51,468 nt of DNA from Candidatus Zhuqueibacterota bacterium (GCA_003818605.1 RPQS01000026.1:1-51468); one strand, 5' to 3'; positions 29,075 to 38,194 are shown, counted from the stretch's first letter. Program-made: numbers and translations. The notes: generated from the sequence alone by a model not told the origin.

Positions 29075-31774
29075 TTAATTCTGTCCGGGGCCACCGTTGC
29101 CGCGGCGGAAGTTAATAACCTGTCCGTCTATCGCGACTTGATAGCCTTCAACTTCCACCTGTACGTCCGCCGTAATTTCATTCACGTTGGGATCGGGGAA
29201 GATGTAGGGCGGACTATCCACCAGCCACAATTCCGTTTGACCATTTGCATAGTTGCCCCACTCGCCCGAACCCGTCTTGTTCATGTAGGCGGTGGTTGTA
29301 CCGGTTGATTCTTTATAGATCCGCCCGCTCGTCGTGGAGTAAATCACGGTGGCACCGGTAATCAGACGGTTGTGGCCGTCACGCACGATGGACAACAAAC
29401 GAATGCGACAGGGGGTGCCGCCTTGCGGAGGCGGAGCGGCAAAGTGCCAGGTCGAAGGCAGCGGATAGAGAGTGATCGTTGGCGACTGCAGCGGCAGAAT
29501 GTACTCGATTTCGGCACTGACAGCTTCCGCTCCCGCGGTTCGCGCGCGAATTGTAACGGTTTGGAACGTTACATCGGACGGATAACGTAGAGTGGTGTAG
29601 GCCATGCCCGGATGGTGTACGCCGTTGCCGGTAATCACGGTGTCCGAAAGAATCAGCGCAATTTCCGGTTCTACTTCAAAGAACACGGCAATTCCGTCGC
29701 GCACTGGATTATTATATAAGTCACCAACCAGAGCCGCAACGGAAATATCCCAAGCGACGCCTTCGGTTCCGGAACCGACGTCCGTCGGCTGGATATAAAT
29801 GGCACGCGGCGGACCGGCAATGACCGTGATATTGGACGCCTGCACGCAGTAATTCACGAGATTGGCATACGTACAAGCCTGTATGACAACCGGACCGGGA
29901 ATCGAGCCGGAATTAAACGTTACCATCGCGGAACCGGCCGCGGTTTGAGCCGAATCAACTAAGCCCCGGCGGTTAATGCTGCACCCACCCGGATCGGCCA
30001 TAATCGTGAACGTTACCCACTGGCCATCCTGCACCGGATTGCCGTTCGCGTCATAAACCGTGGCAATCAATTGAGTCCAATCAATACCGCCGGTTCCGGC
30101 CACTTGCGGGCTGGCGTTGCTCACGGTCAGTTGAATGGTTCCCGGCGTACCGGAGAGCACCGTGGCTACGGTGGAGTCCATCCAAATCCCGGCAATCGTG
30201 CCTTTAATGACCACTTGACCCGCCTGTGTTCCCGGATTAAGCGTAGCGATCGCCCGACCGTCCACTCCTGTGGGAACAGGAGACGGCGGAGAAATCGTAC
30301 CCAATGTGCTCGTAAACATCACCGGGACGCCGTCGCGCACCAGGTTGTTCAGTGAGTCACGCACTGTTGCAACGATGCCCATGGTTTCATTAATGGGAAT
30401 CACGCTGCTGAGCGTGGTCACGTCAATTTGCCGCGCTCCGCCGGGAGTAACGTCCATCCACAATGTGTCGGATACAGCATCGCCCACTGTAACGGAAAGC
30501 CCAACGCGATATTGAGCGTTGGTTGTCTGATCACAGAACTTCCAATAGTTCGACGTCTGCGTCGTCCCGTTGATCAGCAGCATGGAATCCTGTGCAAAAT
30601 GGCTGCACGTCGCCGAAAAGTAGGCATGCAGGCCGTAGACGGGAGCCCCGTCCTCATAGTAGGCGTGAACGCTCAACGTGGCCGAGTCCACTCCGGCCGT
30701 TCCCTGCGTCGTATTCGCCGATAAATGCACCACGGAGACACGCGATGCCGGTTCGATCATGAAGCGGATCGTATCCCGCAGGCTCCATTTCACATGACGC
30801 GCCACGACGTAGGCAGAGTCTAAAGAATCGGCGCACGGCGTGAAATTTTCGCAGAAATCGGTCATCGCCATTCCGGAAGTGTCGGTAATGGCCCATGCAT
30901 TGATCCGGCCCAGATAGGGAGCCGAGAAGATAATCGTGTCGCCGGGGACTGCCGTCGAATAACGGTCTTTCAGAACCGCGACCACTTGAGCGCGGGAAAC
31001 GCAGCGGTCGGCACGAATGAGACGCGTGGACGCTGAAAGTCTTAATGTTCCGCGCTGAGTCTCCATCTCCTGAACAAACACCGTAGTGGAATCCGACAAA
31101 CCGCCCGCACCCACTCGCAACGTAAAATGGCCTTGCTGGTGATTCGTAAACCACCACGTGGTCGCTCGTCCGGAGGCATCGGTCGGAGCCAACGGAATGA
31201 GACGGCCGCCCGACGCACTCAAGTTCACTTGAAGATTCGGGACGCCGTTTCCACTCGAATCGGTTACCGAGACCGTCACAAAAGCAGAGTCTTCCGTGGC
31301 GGGCGGAACATAAATGGAATCCGCACTCAGCGTGATGTTCACCCGTGAAATCAGCACGGTCATCGGGAGAACCGCCAGAGGCCACGATGCCGATTTGTTG
31401 CCGATCGCAGCGGTGATCGTGGTGTTCCCCGATTGATTGTAGGAACGGAAATAGAATTCCACGCGCCCATATTCGTTGGTCGTATCCTTCAGCGTCGTGT
31501 TCGAGTATTCGATGTACCCGATCGCCGGAGCCAGGGAGATATTCACTCGCTGTCCCTGCATCACGCGCCCTTCACGATCCGTCACCACAATAAATCCGGG
31601 AGCCGAAGCCGAATCTCCCGGGATGAATTGAAGTGTATCGGTCGCCAAAATAATCTGCACCGACCCCACTTCAGTTCCACCAACCGTCCCGCCCTCTTTG
31701 TCTGAGGCGCAACCCAAACCGATGATCATCACAATGATGAGCAACAGTGCGGTCGCCCACGACGCTCGCTTCAT
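29075..31774 (-). CDS. Large lipoprotein with tandem bacterial Ig-like (invasin/BIG) domains
   Basis: The 899-residue protein begins with a lipoprotein signal (MKRASWATALLL ... GLGC, so Cys22 would carry lipid) and then consists of about seven Ig-like domains of the BIG/invasin type. Repeating landmarks are the strand pairs 'VTVSVTDSSGNGVPNLQVNL', 'VVAVLKDRYSTAVPGDTIIF', 'IVATVRDSLNNLVRDGVPVM' and 'LIATVYDANGNPVQDGQWVT', each followed by 'G.a.t.y.s' type strands. I chose the ATG at 31774 because GGAGG lies eight bases upstream. It is the last gene behind pilM-N-O-P-Q-SLBB, after a 111-bp gap. A surface adhesin or a structural partner of the pilus or export channel is likely, but unproven. Confidence 0.85.
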   Translation of the reverse strand: MKRASWATALLLIIVMIIGLGCASDKEGGTVGGTEVGSVQIILATDTLQFIPGDSASAPGFIVVTDREGRVMQGQRVNISLAPAIGYIEYSNTTLKDTTNEYGRVEFYFRSYNQSGNTTITAAIGNKSASWPLAVLPMTVLISRVNITLSADSIYVPPATEDSAFVTVSVTDSSGNGVPNLQVNLSASGGRLIPLAPTDASGRATTWWFTNHQQGHFTLRVGAGGLSDSTTVFVQEMETQRGTLRLSASTRLIRADRCVSRAQVVAVLKDRYSTAVPGDTIIFSAPYLGRINAWAITDTSGMAMTDFCENFTPCADSLDSAYVVARHVKWSLRDTIRFMIEPASRVSVVHLSANTTQGTAGVDSATLSVHAYYEDGAPVYGLHAYFSATCSHFAQDSMLLINGTTQTSNYWKFCDQTTNAQYRVGLSVTVGDAVSDTLWMDVTPGGARQIDVTTLSSVIPINETMGIVATVRDSLNNLVRDGVPVMFTSTLGTISPPSPVPTGVDGRAIATLNPGTQAGQVVIKGTIAGIWMDSTVATVLSGTPGTIQLTVSNASPQVAGTGGIDWTQLIATVYDANGNPVQDGQWVTFTIMADPGGCSINRRGLVDSAQTAAGSAMVTFNSGSIPGPVVIQACTYANLVNYCVQASNITVIAGPPRAIYIQPTDVGSGTEGVAWDISVAALVGDLYNNPVRDGIAVFFEVEPEIALILSDTVITGNGVHHPGMAYTTLRYPSDVTFQTVTIRARTAGAEAVSAEIEYILPLQSPTITLYPLPSTWHFAAPPPQGGTPCRIRLLSIVRDGHNRLITGATVIYSTTSGRIYKESTGTTTAYMNKTGSGEWGNYANGQTELWLVDSPPYIFPDPNVNEITADVQVEVEGYQVAIDGQVINFRRGNGGPGQN

Positions 31775-31885
31775 AGTTCTTGCCTCCATACGCCCTCCCA
31801 AGCAGTTAAACGATGTGAACCAATCGGAAGCCTCCAAATCGCCTTTTGAAACCCTCCGAGTGGTTTGCAAACTCTTGAGGGCGTG

Positions 31886-33565
31886 TCATTTTCCAACGTT
31901 CTGAATGATCAGAGCAATGGTAGCCACTTGTGCGGTTACCGCCACAAAATCCTTAATGAATTCCCAAGTCGTGACGTCTTTTTTCGGGGGGATGAAAATC
32001 ACGTCGCCCGGATCAATTGTCAGGGAAGATTGATACCGGAGTTGGGATCCGTTGCGGGCCTTCACCAACAGCGCGCGATTCTTCCATCCCATTTTATTGA
32101 CGCCGCCGACTTGCCGCAAATAGTAATTGAGATTGCCGTCGGCAGCCCAAGCCACTTCACCCGCATGATTGACAGCTCCCAGCACGCGAACTCCCAGCGG
32201 CGTTCGCGGCACTTCCAGAATATCGCCGTCCTGTAATCGTATATCGTCCGCACCAATGGCGGATGAAGAAGTCTCCGATAAATCTAAAACCACGGTGCCG
32301 TAATCCCAGCGAGTCAGTTCCGAGGCCAGCTGCGGGTCGAAATCATACGCGGGTTTCGCCAACCGCATCATGCCGGCCATGACCACTCGACCGACTTCCG
32401 GTTCAATGAGATCTTTGTCCACACGGCGGATCAAGCGCGCCGAATTCGCCGCCGCGGTCGGCAGCAAACCGCCCGCTTCCTGTAAAACATCCCGCAGTGT
32501 CGTCACTCCGGAGATCACCGGATATCCGCCGGGTCGCGGAACCTCGCCGCGAATCACCACGGAGCCTGACCGACTCGTATCCGGAAAACCCGTGACGTAA
32601 ATCCGGTCTCCGGGTGACAGAGTGCGGTTCAGAGCGGCATTTCGAGCCGTGCCGCGCAAGTCCACCGATATTCTCTGCCCGCCGACGGAAACAACGTCTA
32701 TTTGGGAAGAATCCGCTTGCGACGTTAAGTCGCCCGCCAAGGCCAGGGCTTCCGCAACACGGTCGCCCTCCGCAAATTCGAAGAGACCGCTTTGATGAAC
32801 GGCTCCGAAAACACCGATATGCAAATTCGCATCGGCGGCATAGGGCACGTGGATCGTTTGACCGCCCTGCAATCGCGGATTAGCCCGTGTAATCCCCGCC
32901 TGTTGAAACAGGCGAAGATCGGCATGACCTTCCCTTTGTCCATCGGGTCTAAGGATTTCAATCCGCCGTTCCGACCCGATCCGACGCGATGTCGTGTCGC
33001 CCCGGGCAAAAGTGCGTTCCCGTTTTAAACCACCCGCTTGCTCAATTACATCGGCCACGCGGGTGGTTGCATCTACGACAAAGGTGCCGGGATTCTCGAC
33101 GAGACCGGTGACGTGAACGCGAAACTTTCGCGGCTGGACCAGCGAGACCGTGATGCGGCCGAATCGCATCGCACTGGTCACGGCGGATTCCAACTTCGTT
33201 CGCGCTTCGGCCAATGTCAGATTGCCGACATTAGACACACCGATCATCGGGACTACGACATCGCCTTCGCCGTTGACAACCACCGGATACTCGATAAAGG
33301 TAGGCTGCCAAAAAACGATGTTCAGTTTATCGCCGGGTCCCAGTATATAATCGTCGGGATCAACGACACCTTCAAAGAGCACTTCTCCGGTAGGAATGGC
33401 GGGGGCCTTTCCACCCAGAAATTTCTCCAGATCGGAACTCACACCGGGAACTCGCGAACCCGAAAAGTTCGTCTGGGCGTATCCACTAAGGTGTACGGTG
33501 ATCAGCGCAAGCCCGCAATACCAGACCCCGTAGCAGAAAATGCTGCGGAAGACGCGTTTTAGCAC
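31886..33565 (-). CDS. SLBB-domain polysaccharide-export-type protein (Wza-like)
   Basis: The 559-residue protein has a signal peptide (about 30 residues), a polysaccharide export domain ('YILGPGDKLNIVFWQPTFIE', 'GDVVVPMIGVSNVGNLTLAE') and about four SLBB beta-grasp domains ('FRVHVTGLVENPGTFVVDA', 'LHIGVFGAVHQSGLFEFAEG', 'VVIRGEVPRPGGYPVISG', 'VRVLGAVNHAGEVAWAADG'). It ends with a hydrophobic/amphipathic helix, as the pore-forming helix of Wza does. Such proteins form outer-membrane channels for capsule or exopolysaccharide. The start is GTG at 33565 with GGAG upstream, only 5 bp after the secretin stop, so it is firmly in the pilus operon. No lipobox cysteine is seen. Whether it exports polymer or serves the pilus is open. 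Confidence 0.9.
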   Translation of the reverse strand: MLKRVFRSIFCYGVWYCGLALITVHLSGYAQTNFSGSRVPGVSSDLEKFLGGKAPAIPTGEVLFEGVVDPDDYILGPGDKLNIVFWQPTFIEYPVVVNGEGDVVVPMIGVSNVGNLTLAEARTKLESAVTSAMRFGRITVSLVQPRKFRVHVTGLVENPGTFVVDATTRVADVIEQAGGLKRERTFARGDTTSRRIGSERRIEILRPDGQREGHADLRLFQQAGITRANPRLQGGQTIHVPYAADANLHIGVFGAVHQSGLFEFAEGDRVAEALALAGDLTSQADSSQIDVVSVGGQRISVDLRGTARNAALNRTLSPGDRIYVTGFPDTSRSGSVVIRGEVPRPGGYPVISGVTTLRDVLQEAGGLLPTAAANSARLIRRVDKDLIEPEVGRVVMAGMMRLAKPAYDFDPQLASELTRWDYGTVVLDLSETSSSAIGADDIRLQDGDILEVPRTPLGVRVLGAVNHAGEVAWAADGNLNYYLRQVGGVNKMGWKNRALLVKARNGSQLRYQSSLTIDPGDVIFIPPKKDVTTWEFIKDFVAVTAQVATIALIIQNVGK

Positions 33566-33570
33566 GCGGC

Positions 33571-35031
33571 TTATTTCTCCTCAGACGATTGGTTCGGCTG
33601 ATGCTCGGGCATAAACTTGTCCTGAACTTCTTTAACGCGTTCCGGAAGTTCCAAACCGTAACCCGAACCCAGAATGTGCGGAGTGACTTGAATGATCAGG
33701 TCCGTCTTGCGCGTTAAATCCGATTTATGACGGAACAACGAACCGATAAACGGCAGATCACCCAGGAACGGCACGCGATGCATGGTGGTGGAAGATTCCA
33801 CACCCAACAAGCCGCCGATAATCACGGTTTCGCCGTCTTTAATCCGCAGGGTGGTTCGCGACGTGCGCCGCTTGACCCACGGCAGCTGAGTATCCTGCGA
33901 TTCCAGGAACTGGAAAATGGAGGATAGCTCAGGCTGGATGTCCGTTGTGATGTAGCCGTCGCTGTTGATTTTCGGACAGACTTTCAGCAGCGTTCCGACC
34001 GTGGTCTTTTCAATCTGGACCTGACCGCCGACGCCGCCGCTGCGGGCGATGTACGGAATTTCATCCACAACCTGAATCGCCGCCGTCTTATTGTTGAGCG
34101 TGGCGATAGCCGTATTGGCCAGAACCTCGGCGCGGCCGCGCTTCATGAGCATGTCGAGCGCGATTTCGAACGCGGTGACTTGCTTGGACCAATAGCCCAA
34201 CCGCCGGGTTTCAAGCGGATAATACGGCAGCTGAGTAGGGACTTTGCCTCGCGAGGAAGCGTCAATACCGGTCAGATGCACGTCGCCCTGCGCGTTCAAA
34301 TAATTGCCATGGACGTCCACCGGCGATTCGGTAATAACGGTTTGAATCTGCGAGAGACGGTTCCAGTCAATACCCAATTGCTGCTCGTCGTCCACCGCCA
34401 CTTCAATGATCCGGCATTCCAGAACGATTTGCAAAGACGGCCGATCCACTTCGTCAATCACTTTCTGGATATCGGAAATCACCTTCGGGCTGGTGATCAA
34501 CAGGATCTTGTTGCCGGTCGTGTCAATTGAAATGTTGGCGTTGAAATGCTCCAACATCTTCGAAATGGTCGGGGCATCGGTGTACTTGAGGTCAATGACG
34601 TAGGACGTCAAACCGACTTGTTCTTTCAACGCACGGGACGGAGCCACCAAAAACGACCGGCCTACCACTTCGTAGGATAACCCCGCCGCGCGGACGACCA
34701 GATTCATCGCCTGCTCGATGGGCACATCCTTCAGGTGGACGGAAATCCGTTCTTCCTTGTTGACTCCGGGTCCGGTCACGATGTTGTAGCCGCTTTTAGC
34801 GGCTAAAATCGAGAGAACGGACGGTAAAAATGCATCGTCGGCGTCAATCGTGACGACGCGACTCAGAGCCTCTTCGGTGGTCAGCGGCGTTTGAGCCCAA
34901 GCCAGCTCCTGTCCGGCAGGCCCGAATCCCGCGGCGAGAAAAACCAGCGCGGCGCAGAGCAGGACGAAGCCGGCCGGCATGCAGCGACCTCCGGAACGGA
35001 GGCGCGGTGGGAATTGCTGTGCAAAGCTCAA
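33571..35031 (-). CDS. pilQ: Type IV pilus secretin PilQ (short form)
   Basis: PilQ forms the gated outer-membrane ring through which the pilus passes. The protein of about 486 residues has a signal region, an STN/N0 domain (about 60-120, 'VLSILAAKSGYNIVTGPGV'), one N1-type domain ('TDAPTISKMLEHFNANISID') and the secretin core with 'LECRIIEVAVDDEQQLGIDW', 'EVLANTAIATLNNKTAAIQV' and the end motif 'RKTDLIIQVTPHIL'. AMIN domains found in many PilQ proteins are missing, so it is shorter than usual. Start is uncertain: TTG at 35031 gives a basic n-region, while ATG at 34980 has a strong GGAGG site seven bases upstream. It lies directly after pilP and 5 bp before the SLBB gene. Confidence 0.93.
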   Translation of the reverse strand: MSFAQQFPPRLRSGGRCMPAGFVLLCAALVFLAAGFGPAGQELAWAQTPLTTEEALSRVVTIDADDAFLPSVLSILAAKSGYNIVTGPGVNKEERISVHLKDVPIEQAMNLVVRAAGLSYEVVGRSFLVAPSRALKEQVGLTSYVIDLKYTDAPTISKMLEHFNANISIDTTGNKILLITSPKVISDIQKVIDEVDRPSLQIVLECRIIEVAVDDEQQLGIDWNRLSQIQTVITESPVDVHGNYLNAQGDVHLTGIDASSRGKVPTQLPYYPLETRRLGYWSKQVTAFEIALDMLMKRGRAEVLANTAIATLNNKTAAIQVVDEIPYIARSGGVGGQVQIEKTTVGTLLKVCPKINSDGYITTDIQPELSSIFQFLESQDTQLPWVKRRTSRTTLRIKDGETVIIGGLLGVESSTTMHRVPFLGDLPFIGSLFRHKSDLTRKTDLIIQVTPHILGSGYGLELPERVKEVQDKFMPEHQPNQSSEEK

Positions 35032-35096
35032 CAGAATCTTACCTCTTCAGCAGTTGAGTGAAAGTTTGATATTACGATGGAATGTTGCGGCGCCGA

Positions 35097-35642
35097 TTAG
35101 TAATTCTGCCCGGAAACCGAGGTTTTACCCTGGTTTTCCGTCAACTCCCCTTCGGGAGCGGATTCATTCACCAGCACCAGCTTCGATCCGCCCTTCGATA
35201 AAAACACCTGAGCGGACGTGATCTTGTCCACATGGAAACCGTTGAACGTGTCTCCTTCGTGAACGATATTGCTGCGGCCCATAAACTTAAGAATCGCCGC
35301 CGGACTCTCGCCGGTAATCGTACAGGAAAGGCGCATCCGGCCTTGCTGCTCCAGCGTCTCCCGCAGCCCCAGACTGTTCAGGAACTCCTTCGACTGAATC
35401 ACTTTCGTCATATCGAAAGGATCCGTCTCAACATGAGTTTTGTAAGCCAGCCGGTCATCCAGATTCTTTTCCAGGGTATTGACCGTCTCTTCCAGCTGAG
35501 CGTCGGTGCCCAGCACGATCTTCTGCTGTTTCAGTTTGTCAATCTGCTTCGAGACACGGTAGTTAGAGTATCCGATCCAGATCACGCAACCGCACAGCAG
35601 TGCGATCACAATACCCCACGTTACGTTAATACGCTGTCCCAT
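35097..35642 (-). CDS. pilP: PilP/GspC-like pilus assembly protein, membrane-anchored
   Basis: PilP links the PilM-N-O inner-membrane complex to the secretin. This 181-residue protein sits exactly where pilP belongs. After one N-terminal membrane helix (about 8-25) comes a coiled-coil segment (about 28-62), then a small beta domain with the PilP/GspC homology-region pattern: 'SPAAILKFMGRSNIVHEGD' and 'FHVDKITSAQVFLSKGGSKL'. Typical PilP is a lipoprotein, but here the hydrophobic segment reads LLCGCVIW, which is not a standard lipobox, so a bitopic anchor is more likely. It lies 15 bp after pilO. The assignment rests on position plus the C-terminal pattern. Confidence 0.72.
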   Translation of the reverse strand: MGQRINVTWGIVIALLCGCVIWIGYSNYRVSKQIDKLKQQKIVLGTDAQLEETVNTLEKNLDDRLAYKTHVETDPFDMTKVIQSKEFLNSLGLRETLEQQGRMRLSCTITGESPAAILKFMGRSNIVHEGDTFNGFHVDKITSAQVFLSKGGSKLVLVNESAPEGELTENQGKTSVSGQNY

Positions 35643-35657
35643 GGGCGACTTACTTCC

Positions 35658-36212
35658 TTATTTATGCTTTAACAGGGTGAGCGTCGACATGGTAATCGAC
35701 ATATTCCGCTTGTCGAGCTTGCCCGCCTTAGCCAAGGCCTGTACGCGTTTGAGGTTGCTCTGAAGATCAACCCGATCCAAGGTCACCAGACGGTTGTTCT
35801 TTTCGACGTCGTTCAAAAAGTTCACCAGTGATTTATAACTGGTCTCAATTTCCAGAGTGTACGGATTCTGAAGGTAGTCGGCAAAGTTCCGGCGTCGTCC
35901 CGGTTCGATGCTGATCAAATCAATATCATAAAGCCGCAAAATGTCCGTCACTTGATTCATGAACGGGAGCGAAGCGTCTTCGGCCAGCGAATCGCGGGCT
36001 GACTGCGCCAAGTTTCCTTCGATCAGCTTGGTGACGTGCTTCAATTCGTTGGCGATAATCTGCGCGGCAATGAGTTTTTCGTTCTCTTGCTGAATAACGC
36101 GATCCAGCTCTTTCACTTTCGCGGGCTTCGGCGCGTAGACCAGCTTCTGAAAATAGTAGAAGCCCACCGCCACCAGGGCCAGCAAGATCAATCCTACAAG
36201 CACTTTTCTCAT
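35658..36212 (-). CDS. pilO: Pilus alignment protein PilO
   Basis: PilO pairs with PilN in the periplasm as part of the alignment complex. The 184-residue protein has a short cytoplasmic start (MRKV), one membrane helix (about 5-22), a coiled coil rich in Glu, Lys and Leu (about 35-70), and a ferredoxin-like C-terminal domain with 'LPFMNQVTDILRLYDIDLIS' and 'SYKSLVNFLNDVEKNNRLVT', the family's key pattern. It lies 18 bp after pilN and 15 bp before pilP. Confidence 0.92.
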   Translation of the reverse strand: MRKVLVGLILLALVAVGFYYFQKLVYAPKPAKVKELDRVIQQENEKLIAAQIIANELKHVTKLIEGNLAQSARDSLAEDASLPFMNQVTDILRLYDIDLISIEPGRRRNFADYLQNPYTLEIETSYKSLVNFLNDVEKNNRLVTLDRVDLQSNLKRVQALAKAGKLDKRNMSITMSTLTLLKHK

Positions 36213-36230
36213 CTTGGGTGGAGCTCCTTC

Positions 36231-36884
36231 TTAGAACTGAACGCCGGGAGTCTTCGTCGCGGCGGTTTTGGTCTTGGTCGAGGCGGCCGTCGTTATCTTC
36301 TTCGCCTTGCGGTCCGGATCGGTCGTCAGGCATTCGACGGAGAAAATCAGAACGTCCTGCTTCTCAATCATCTTTCGCAGGGACTGGTCGAACCGGATTT
36401 CAAACATCCCTTGGCGGAATTCGGGCGTGGATTTGAGCAGCTCGATAAACTTGGAAATAATTTCAAATTCCTTCCGGTTCGTATCCACCTGCGCCATGGC
36501 CCGGATCGTGAAAATCTTGTTTTGATATTCCAATCCGGTCAGAGCCATGCCCGCGGGAAGAATCTCGGCTAATTTTTCCAGCCGCCGCGCCCACAAGAAG
36601 CGCTCGCCTTCCAATTGCGCTAAGGCCAGCACGTCGTCCTTCGACACTTTCGTGCCTTCCCGCTTCAGGCTGTCCAGCTCGAAGCGGATGCGGTCCAGTT
36701 TGGCTTGGCGCGACTTAATGACGTCGTTAATCGAACCGTTCTGCGCCCACGTCAAGCCGCCCAGAACCACAAAGATCAGCGCGAACAGCGCCAGTACTAA
36801 GTAGGAACGCCGATCCTGACGTTTCCCGCGAAGTACCGCTTCGCCTTCGCCTTTGTTCAGATTAATGGTGAATTGTTTTACCAT
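36231..36884 (-). CDS. pilN: Pilus alignment protein PilN
   Basis: PilN connects cytoplasmic PilM to the periplasmic alignment complex. The 217-residue protein starts with a short cytoplasmic tail containing 'FTINLNKGEGE', close to the conserved INLLP-type motif that docks in PilM. A membrane helix follows (about 29-47), then a coiled coil (about 53-85) and a ferredoxin-like domain. The last 20 or so residues are Lys/Thr/Ala-rich, a low-complexity tail not usual in PilN. It lies 17 bp after pilM. Confidence 0.9.
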   Translation of the reverse strand: MVKQFTINLNKGEGEAVLRGKRQDRRSYLVLALFALIFVVLGGLTWAQNGSINDVIKSRQAKLDRIRFELDSLKREGTKVSKDDVLALAQLEGERFLWARRLEKLAEILPAGMALTGLEYQNKIFTIRAMAQVDTNRKEFEIISKFIELLKSTPEFRQGMFEIRFDQSLRKMIEKQDVLIFSVECLTTDPDRKAKKITTAASTKTKTAATKTPGVQF

Positions 36885-36901
36885 GTGCTGCTGCTCTCGG
36901 G

Positions 36902-37975
36902 TTAAAGGCTTTGCGCGCGGGTTGCCAGGCCGACCGCGGCCGCAAACTGCGAACGGTGCCGCACGTCCTGCGATCCTTCGACATAGGCGAACGGATCGAA
37001 AGGCCGGACGTCAATACTGAATTTTTGTGTCAGAAAATCTATCATCTCGCGGCTTTCCGCCATGCCGCCGACCACTTCGATATGCGTAAAGAAACTTTGA
37101 CCGGTTTCCTTCACATAATAGCGCAACGAGCGGTTAATTTCGTCGCCCAACCGCTCCATCGCGGATTTTTCCGCCAAAGCGAAGCTGTCGGGACCGGCCG
37201 CCGATTCCACCTTCATGGTCTTGGCGCCGACGCCCTGCGTTTTCTTGATCTCCTCAGCCTCTTCGAATTTCACGCCAAGCTTCTTCATGATCTCTTCCGT
37301 GAAGGCATATCCGCCGATCGGCAGATCACGGCTGAAGAACATGTCCTTGCGGCCCAGCAGCGTCAGATTCGTGCGGCGCGCCCCGATATTCAGAAACACC
37401 ACGACGCCGTCGTCCGGCAGTTCGTTGTGTCCCAGATACGAATTGACGGCCGCCAGCGGTTCCAGATCCACCAGATGCGGCTTCAATTCCGCTTCGCGCA
37501 GCATGTCCAAATGCGCTTCGAAAATCCGTTTGGTCGTCGCTGCCACTAAAACGCGCACCTTATCGGCTTCCTTCGGATCCTCGCCGATGATCTGATAATC
37601 CACTACCGATTCGCTTCCGTCGAGTGGAACGTGCTTGCGCGCCTCCTGCAGAATGGAGGAGTTCATCTCCTCATCGGACATCTGCACCGTGCGGATCTCT
37701 TTCGCCGCCTGATTCAATCCGCCCACGCACGTGGCCAAATGAGCCAGCCGCCTTGGCCGCACGCCAACCTCTTGGAACATTTCCAAGAGTAACGGAACAA
37801 CCGTAACTTTCTTCGGGCCGTCCGGATCGTACTTCTCTTGTCCGGTATAAATGTCGCGAGTGAGCGCCTTCTGTAATTTGAGACGCCCGTGGCTGCCCTT
37901 TTCAGCCACAACCAACTTGATGGCGTGCGATCCGATGTCAAGACCTACACGCAGACCGGATTTCAACGAAAACAC
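36902..37975 (-). CDS. pilM: Actin-like pilus assembly protein PilM
   Basis: PilM is an actin-fold ATP-binding protein at the cytoplasmic face of the pilus base. The 357-residue protein has the family's start 'GLDIGSHAIKLVVAEK', the phosphate-2 region 'VVFLNIGARRTNLTLLGRKD', 'GGYAFTEEIMKKLGVKFEEA' and the adenosine-binding 'THIEVVGGMAESREMIDFL'. The start is GTG at 37975 with GGAG five bases upstream. It is the first gene of the pilM-N-O-P-Q-SLBB-lipoprotein unit. Confidence 0.96.
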   Translation of the reverse strand: MFSLKSGLRVGLDIGSHAIKLVVAEKGSHGRLKLQKALTRDIYTGQEKYDPDGPKKVTVVPLLLEMFQEVGVRPRRLAHLATCVGGLNQAAKEIRTVQMSDEEMNSSILQEARKHVPLDGSESVVDYQIIGEDPKEADKVRVLVAATTKRIFEAHLDMLREAELKPHLVDLEPLAAVNSYLGHNELPDDGVVVFLNIGARRTNLTLLGRKDMFFSRDLPIGGYAFTEEIMKKLGVKFEEAEEIKKTQGVGAKTMKVESAAGPDSFALAEKSAMERLGDEINRSLRYYVKETGQSFFTHIEVVGGMAESREMIDFLTQKFSIDVRPFDPFAYVEGSQDVRHRSQFAAAVGLATRAQSL

Positions 37976-38011
37976 GATGACTCCTTCTAAACCGGAGGAT
38001 AGAAAATCGGG

Positions 38012-38037
38012 AGACCTTCAGCCTTATCCGAAGGTCT
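38012..38037 (-). promoter_or_regulatory. Hairpin in the pilM leader
   Basis: An 8-bp stem (38012-38019 with 38030-38037, ten-base loop) lies between the predicted pilM promoter and the start codon. There is no convincing T tract, so it is more likely an RNA-stability or attenuation element than a terminator. Confidence 0.35.
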
Positions 38038-38048
38038 TAAACCGGCAG

Positions 38049-38077
38049 GATACAGGGGGTGAAGCCTCGCGGGTCAA
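38049..38077 (-). promoter_or_regulatory. Sigma-70-type promoter of the pilM operon
   Basis: On the minus strand TTGACC, 17 bases, TGTATC. It lies about 75 bases upstream of the pilM GTG and downstream of the terminator at 38139-38182. Confidence 0.5.
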
Positions 38078-38130
38078 CCAATGTGTGGGATACGATCCGC
38101 GATTCGGACCGTCGCCCCGCTTGCATCAAG

Positions 38131-38182
38131 AAAAATTCGGTGCGCCGCTGCCGTGCCGGTGATCCATGCCCCTCGGCGCACC
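38131..38182 (-). terminator. Terminator after the PilX-like gene
   Basis: A 9-bp GC-rich stem (38139-38147 with 38174-38182) with a long 26-base loop, followed on the minus strand by GAATTTTTCTTG. It starts 12 bp after the stop. Confidence 0.6.
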
Positions 38183-38194
38183 TGAGAAAATCTG

